Positions 58,748-64,000 of a DNA stretch of 64,000 nucleotides are shown piece by piece. The stretch comes from Valencia hispanica (taxonomy: Eukaryota > Chordata > Actinopteri > Cyprinodontiformes > Valenciidae). The position numbers were made by a program, and so were the translations under genes. Under the pieces are notes generated by a model that searched no databases, was not told the origin of the DNA, and worked only from the letters and a program-made list of their open reading frames with translations. The stretch lies in contig OY747714.1 in the NCBI GenBank assembly GCA_963556495.2, forward strand, positions 53,108,741 to 53,172,740. The letters are read 5' to 3'. Within the stretch, counting starts at the first letter, position 1. Every line of letters starts with the position of its first letter.

Positions 58748-59645
58748 CAGAAAAATAAATCTATTAAATGTGGTTTATTAAACATAAGATCTCTCTCCTC
58801 AAAGACTTTGTTAGTAAATGACTTGATTTGTGATAATCACATTGATTTCCTTTGTCTCACAGAAACCTGGTTGCAGCAGGAGGATTATGTCAGTATAAAT
58901 GAGTCAACTCCTTCCAGTCATTTAAATTTTCACATTCCTAGAAATACTGGGCGAGGAGGAGGAGTTTCGTTCTGATTTACTAATTAGTCCCAGACCAATT
59001 GATAGCTAAAGTTCTTTTGAACATCTAACCCTTAATTTTCCTCATCCAAGTTGCAAAACATTGAGACCATTTTTGTTTGTGGTTTTGTATCGTCCACCAG
59101 GCCCTTACTCTCAATTCTTGGATCAGATCTCACATTTTTTATCTGATTTAGTATTAAATACTGATAGGGTCATTATAGTGGGGGACTTTAATATTCATGT
59201 GGATACTGAAAGTGATAGCCTAAATGCAGCCTTTAATGCTATTTTAGACTCAATTGGCTTTACTCAAAAAGTACAGGGATCGACCCACTCGGGTAAACAC
59301 ACTTTGGACCTTGTATTGACATACGGTGTTGAGTGTGAGGAAATAACAGTCCACCCACATAACCCGGTCCTGTCTGACCACTTCTTAATAACTTTTGAAT
59401 TTACTTTAACTGACCATTTTAAATCTGAAAGAAAATGTCATTATAGTAGAGCTTTATCAGACAATGCTGTAACAATTTTTAAAGAATGTTCCATTCTTAC
59501 TTTTCTTAGTGTCTCAGGGTAACACAGTGGATGGCAGCAATTCTATCTCTAACCCTTCAGAAATTGATGGTCTGGTTCACAGCGTTACGTCCTCATTGGG
59601 TTTGGCATTAGATAGTGTAGCCCCCTTAAAAAAGAAAGTGGCTAG
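58748..59645 (+). pseudogene. L2/Maui-type LINE, endonuclease part
   Basis: An APE-type endonuclease is readable in pieces: [16 protein letters not shown] and LTETWL (58780-58870), YRPPGPYSQFLDQ (59085 on), VGDFNIHVDTESD (59178 on), HTLDLVLTYG and LSDHFLITFEF (59300-59400). The frame shifts at least twice (between 58975 and 59061, and near 59510). The coding trace stops at the solo LTR insertion and resumes on the other side. The catalytic residues visible here (E in TETW, D/N in GDFN, SDH) are present, but the protein is broken. Confidence 0.75.
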
Positions 59646-60219
59646 TGTTGTATTCTACTTTTTTGGGGCTATTTTTATTATGCAGTACATATGTTTTAAT
59701 TATATCTTTTTTAAGCTTTAGAAGTAATAGGCCTGTTTATATTATTCAGGGTAGTAAAACATGACTCTGTTACCAGTATTTTATAGGGTTTAAGGTTTTA
59801 AGTAAACAAACTCTTGAGTAAAGATATGAACTGAAAGCAGGGAGGATCAGTTATAACTCTGGTTCATGTTACAACCCGAGTTCATGGTTCTCCTGGTACG
59901 GTCAGGAGACCTGGAGAAAATAAATGACCTGTCAAGATGTAGAAGGAGGAGAGAGGAGTCATGTGATATGTTCTTTGTTCTTTTGGAAATAAAAATGGTA
60001 CAGCCTTGTAGAAAAGCGAGTCAGATTTTGTCTGGCTCCCATCTGCAGGTGCGTCCTTTTGAAACAGATATCTGTTTGTGTGTGTTGTTTTTACTCTCTG
60101 TCTCTCAGTTCTGGGTCTTATTTTGAAACAGTTCCCGCTGGGGTTTTGGAGTTCGGCGCCCCCACCTCTCGGAGTAAAAAAAAAGTGAGTTCCAGAGCAC
60201 ATAAAAAAAGAAGCCGACA
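59646..60219 (+). mobile_element. Solo LTR of the same ERV family
   Basis: 574 bp, starting TGTTGTATTCTAC and ending GCCGACA, flanked by the 4-bp duplication CTAG (59642-59645 and 60220-60223). It aligns along its whole length with the LTRs at 43811 and 50964 but lies on the plus strand and has many more differences, so it is an older family member. It carries AATAAA and a TATA-like TATTTTATAGGG. It is the product of LTR-LTR recombination within an insertion into the LINE. Confidence 0.9.
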
Positions 60220-61164
60220 CTAGCCATAGGAGGCTGAATCCTTGGTTCAACGCAGAGTTGCGTACTTTAAAGCAGAATACTAGGAAGTTGGAGAGAAAAT
60301 GGCGCTCTACACACCTAGAGGATTCCTATTTAACCTGGAATAAAAAAATATTAGCCTCATCTAAACCTTCAACTTGTATGTTGGACCCAATCCCAACCAA
60401 ATTATTTAAACAAGTTCTCCATTTGGTTCCTGGCACCATTTTGGATATGAAGAAATCTTTCCTTAGTAAACGGATACGTACCACAGGAATTTAAAATAGC
60501 TGTAATTAAACCTTTACTCAAGAAACCTTCACTTGATCAAGATGACTTATATGATCATGATGACCTATATCTAACCTTCCTTTCTTATCCAAAGTCCTTG
60601 AGAAAATTGTTGCTAATCAAGTCTGTGAGCATTTAAACAATAACGAGCTGTTTGAAGAGTTTCAGTCAGGTTTTAGAGCTCATCATAGCACTGAAACAGC
60701 ACTGGTGAAGGTTACTAATGATATTCTCATGGCCTCAGATAATGGACTGGTGTCTGTTCTGGTTTTGTTAGATCTCAGTGCTGCTTTTGACACAGTCGAT
60801 CATAATATTCTCTTAGAAAGGCTTGAACATGTTGCAGGGATCAAAGGAACAGCACTAGGCTGGTTTAAATCATATTTGTCTGATAGATTCCAGTTTGTTC
60901 ATCTAAATGATAAATCTTCTTCACTCTCAAGAGTTACTTGTGGAGTTCCACAGGGTTCTGTGCTTGGACCAATTCTGTTCACCATATATATGCTTCCAAT
61001 TGGTAGAATCATTAGACAGCATGGGATAAATTTCCACAGCTATGCAGATGATACACAACTATATTTATCCATAAATCCTGTTGAACCCAGTCAGTTAGGT
61101 AGATTACAGGCATGTCTGGAAGACATAAAAACATGGATGAATCTAAACTTTTTGCTTTTAAAAA
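60220..61164 (+). pseudogene. L2/Maui-type LINE, reverse transcriptase part
   Basis: Continues the LINE interrupted at 59645. NAELRTLKQNTRKLERKWR (60250 on) is followed abruptly by SSKPSTCMLDPIP, so an internal deletion removed the region between. Reverse transcriptase motifs are then clear: LDLSAAFDTVDH (60765-60800), GVPQGSVLGP (about 60940) and the catalytic YADDTQLY (61041-61064). A frameshift or stop separates 60494 from 60705. The 3' part of the LINE is missing: at about 61164 the sequence passes into a Gypsy element. Confidence 0.8.
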
Positions 61165-61167
61165 AGT

Positions 61168-61202
61168 GGGGGCAAAGTGGAGCGAGCCTCCACTTTGCCC
61201 CC
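61168..61202. repeat. 14-bp inverted repeat at the LINE/Gypsy junction
   Basis: GGGGGCAAAGTGGA (61168-61181), a 7-bp loop, and its exact reverse complement (61189-61202). The right arm is native Gypsy coding sequence; the left arm lies at the breakpoint. Confidence 0.9.
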
Positions 61203-61851
61203 CCACCGGCCCTATGATATGGCAATTGACCTCCTCCCTGGCGCTGTCCCTCCCCGTGGCCGCCTTTTTTCATTGTCTGCCCAAGAGACGAGAGCCATGG
61301 AGGAGTATGTGGCTGAGGCCCTTCAGAATGGTTCCATTAGGCCGTCTACTTCGCCAGCGGCTGCAGGATTCTTTTTTGTTAAAAAGAAAGATGGAGGGCT
61401 TCGCCCCTGCATAGATTACCGGGCCCTAAATAGGATGACGGTAAAAAACCGCTACCCTCTTCCGCTCATCTCTACCGCCCTCGACTCTCTCTCACGCGCC
61501 ACCGTTTTCTCTAAGCTGGACCTCCGTAGCGCCTACAACTTGGTGCGTATTAGGGAGGGGGACGAGTGGAAGACGGCATTCGTCACCCCCACCGGACTGT
61601 ACGAGTATTTGGTGATGCCGTTTGGCCTTTGCAACAGTCCTGCCGTCTTCCAGCACTTTGTCAACGATGTCCTCCGGGATATGTTGGGGCGCTGGGTGTT
61701 CGTTTACTTAGACGACATTTTGATATACTCCCGCTCCATGGAAGAGCATACCCATCATGTCAGATCAGTGCTGAGCAGACTCCTGGAGAACAAGTTGTTT
61801 TGCAAGCTGGAGAAATGTACCTTTCACCAGCATTCTGTTAGACGCCTCTGA
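61177..61851 (+). pseudogene. Gypsy reverse transcriptase, C-terminally truncated
   Basis: The 224-codon frame begins within the polymerase ([16 protein letters not shown] near its start) and reads through [41 protein letters not shown] and the catalytic [11 protein letters not shown] (about 61699-61731). It runs to KCTFHQ, then a deletion of the thumb/connection region (about 100 residues compared with the family) joins it out of frame to the RNase H. The start is not natural, since the upstream part is lost at the LINE junction. Confidence 0.85.
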
Positions 61852-63598
61852 TGTGGGTGCAGGGGCTGTTCTTTCCCAAAGAGGTCCTGATGACAAATTA
61901 CACCCCTGCTGTTATTTCTCGCGGAAGTTTTCCGAGACCCAACAGAGGTATGGCGTTGGCGACCGAGAGCTGCTAGCCATTAAATGGGCCCTAGAGGAGT
62001 GGCGTCATTGGCTCTTGGGGGTCCGTGAACCATTTCTCATATGGACTGATCACCAGAACTTGATTCACCTTCGTTCAGCCAAGCAGGTTAACCCCAGACA
62101 GGCCCGCTGGGCCTTGTTTTTCGAGCCTTACAATTTCCACCTCGCCTACCGCCCTGGCTCAAAGAACATTAAAGCAGATTCTCTTTCCAGACAGTTCTCC
62201 CATTCTTCCCCCCAGGCTGACCCCGATCCCATTTTGCCCGCCCAACGCTTTCTGGCTCCCCTCCGTTGGCCTTTGGAGGACTCTATCCAGGTAGCCCTGC
62301 GCGAAGAACCCGCCCCTCCGGAGACACCTCCGGGCCGCCTCTATGTCCCCTCGGGATGCCGTCAGGAGGCTTTAATCTGGGGTCACTCCTCTCCCTTTTC
62401 AGGACACCCTGGTCCTGTAAGGACGTTGCAGTTCCTTAAACGCGTACTCTGGTGGCCCTCCATGAACCGCGACGTCCACGAATTCGTCTCAGCCTGTGAC
62501 GTCTGCGCCCGTTCTAAACCCTCTTCCTCCTCCCTTGCAGGGGAACTTCAACCCCTTCCAGTTCCGAGACGCCCCTGGTCTCACATTGGGTTGGACTTTG
62601 TCACCGGTCTCCCCCCGGTTGACGGTCTGAATACCATCCTCACCATTGTGGATCGGTTTTCTAAAGCCGTCCACTTGGTGGCCCTGCCCGGTCTACCCTC
62701 TGCCAAACGCACAGCCGAGCTCTTGCTGGAACATGTTGTCCGCCTGCACGGCTTCCCCAAGAACGTTGTCTCCGACAGGGGTCCCCAGTTTTCGGCTAGG
62801 TTTTGGAGAGCCTTTTGTCGCCTCGACGGGGCCTCGGTCAGTCTCTCCTCTGGCTACCACCCCCAGACCAATGGCCAGACCGAACGGTTTAACCAACAAC
62901 TAGGTCGATTCCTGCGATGCTTCGTGGCTTCCCAACCTTCGCGCTGGCCCAGGTATCTACTGTGGGCAGAGCTTTCCCACAACCTCCATGTCTCTTCCTC
63001 CACGGGGTTTTGTCCCTTTGAACTCTGCCAGGGGTTCTGCCCCCCCCTCTTTGAGCATCAGGAGACTGAGGTTGAAGTCCCCGCAGCCCAGCTGTTTGTC
63101 CGCCGCTGCCGTCTGGCTTGGGTTAAAGCTAGGGCGGCTATTTCCCGAGCCAACTCTCAGTCCGTCAGGCAGTACCGCCGCAGACACCGCCCAGGCCCCT
63201 CCTTCCAGCCTGGCAATCAGGTTTGGCTCTCCACCAGACACCTTAAGCTCCACACTGAATCCAGTAAGCTCACTCCCAAGTTTGTAGGGCCCTACGAGGT
63301 GCTGACAAAGATCAACCCAGTCACTTATCGCTTGCGCCTCCCATCTGCGCTGAGAGTTCACCCCGTTTTTCATGTGTCCCAGCTTAAGCGACACATCACC
63401 TCTCCACTGACCCCCACCCCCACTCCCCCCCCAGCTCCAAGAGTCATAGATGGAGGTCCTACACCTTTACAGTCAGGCGGATTTTGGACTCTCGCCGTCG
63501 GGGCCGAGGAATCCAATACCTGGTTGATTGGGCTGGCTATGGTCCTGAGGAACGCTCCTGGGTTCCATCCAGACACATTTTGGACCCATCTCTGATTG
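61832..63598 (+). pseudogene. Gypsy RNase H and integrase
   Basis: The frame starts in RNase H ([18 protein letters not shown], then YFSRKFSETQQRY and WTDHQNLIHL). The integrase follows: an HHCC zinc domain (GHSSPFSGHPGP...CDVCARSK, about 62390-62515), then the catalytic DDE triad in GLDFVTGLP, VSDRGPQF and GQTERFNQ. All three acidic residues are visible. The C-terminal part has the GPYEVL and [12 protein letters not shown] motifs. After PRVIDGGP the frame departs from the family, because a single-base shift moves the chromodomain to another frame. Confidence 0.88.
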
Positions 63599-63645
63599 CA
63601 GACTTCAACCGCCATCATTCTGGACCGTCAGGCGCCGGTCATTAA
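63478..63645 (+). pseudogene. Gypsy chromodomain in shifted frame
   Basis: Relative to the integrase frame, the +2 frame reads [26 protein letters not shown] and [11 protein letters not shown], the chromodomain signature that guides integration by binding modified histones. It ends at a TAA at 63643-63645, right before the polypurine tract. The frame change lies between about 63455 and 63475. Confidence 0.85.
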
Positions 63646-63656
63646 GGGGGGGGTCC
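63644..63656 (+). other. Gypsy polypurine tract
   Basis: AAGGGGGGGGTCC, with eight G, directly before the LTR; it overlaps the chromodomain stop codon. Confidence 0.75.
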
Positions 63657-63999
63657 TGTCAGACGGCGGTCATGTGATCTGGAGGATTTCCCATTTAAGG
63701 AGGAGCTACTCACCAGCTCGCCGCTCTGACATCACTTTTTACATGTCCCGAGCTCCGCAGCTGTGCTTCCAAGCATCGCTAGTTCCCGGGTGTAGCGGAT
63801 TCCCCAATCCTCACAATCACCCGATCCTACCGTCTCGTTAGATCTTGTAATCCCAGCTTTCTCGACAGATCAGTCCTCACGTTCAGGGATTACTATACTA
63901 AACCGCGTGCTACTGTCCTTCCCTCGCTCGTCTATCACCGCGCTTGGGTCTCAGCCGCACGCAACACTCCTATCGGTCTATCAGGCCGTGATCCTGACA
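63657..63999 (+). repeat. Gypsy 3' LTR
   Basis: 343 bp beginning TGTCAG and ending CTGACA, inverted six-base termini. Only one base of flank remains in the window, so the target duplication cannot be checked. Confidence 0.8.
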
Positions 64000-64000
64000 A

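Larger units (their letters stand above)
61165..63999 (+). mobile_element. Ty3/Gypsy chromovirus, 5'-truncated
   Basis: Contains reverse transcriptase, RNase H, integrase, a chromodomain in a shifted frame, a polypurine tract and one complete LTR. Gag, protease, the start of the polymerase and the 5' LTR are absent. GC-rich coding sequence contrasts with the AT-rich LINE on its left. The domain order RT-RNase H-INT-chromodomain identifies a chromovirus. Confidence 0.88.

Noticed and set aside
62489..63394. Minus-strand frames of 61-145 codons across the Gypsy integrase
   Set aside because: Antisense shadows of a GC-rich coding region whose plus strand encodes a clear integrase.

Overview
The window looks like repeat-dense DNA from a ray-finned fish (probably a percomorph teleost). 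The evidence is indirect: an L2/Maui-type LINE, a Ty3/Gypsy chromovirus, a gamma/epsilon-like endogenous retrovirus (ERV), a TTAA-flanked MITE, a DNA transposon with a SWIM/YqaJ-type open frame, and a GCTAGC/GCATGC minisatellite of a type I associate with fish. I see no intact single-copy host gene, no rRNA and no tRNA.

Region 1 (1-43810, ending at 51531-52621) is a direct macrosatellite of twelve units of about 3.3-4.7 kb. Taking the module that begins ACATGGAGTTAAGG as phase zero, units start at 1, 4465, 8131, 12837, 17128, 20527, 23992, 27262, 31136, 34456, 37856 and 41179. Each unit carries the same modules in order: a pyrimidine tract built from TGTC/TCTC (the GACA family on the other strand), a palindrome-rich minisatellite with a period near 118 bp, a conserved core of about 1.1 kb, and one to three diverged copies of a distal module with small GNRA-capped hairpins and 73-bp tandem subrepeats. 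Units are mosaics: 3 and 8 share a nearly identical block; 5, 8 and 11 share a core variant; 2 and 6 share a doubled 135-bp palindromic insert; 2 and 12 carry a fossil core fragment inside the minisatellite.

Region 2 (43811-51530) is a 7.7-kb minus-strand ERV inserted into the core of unit 12. It has 567-bp LTRs with only two differences seen and a 4-bp target duplication (CATG). Gag is open and long. The rest is broken: most of the protease, the polymerase catalytic core, integrase and nearly all of env are missing.

Region 3 (52622-58747) holds transposon debris: a hAT-like end, a LINE fragment, a 614-bp MITE, and a 1.28-kb transposon with 20-bp inverted ends around a SWIM/YqaJ-type pseudogene.

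Region 4 (58748-63999) is nested: a broken L2-type LINE, split by a plus-strand solo LTR of the same ERV family (CTAG target duplication), is joined at a 14-bp inverted repeat to a 5'-truncated Ty3/Gypsy chromovirus. The chromovirus 3' LTR ends one base before the window does. No cooperating gene set is present; the biology is satellite turnover plus nested retroelement insertion and decay.
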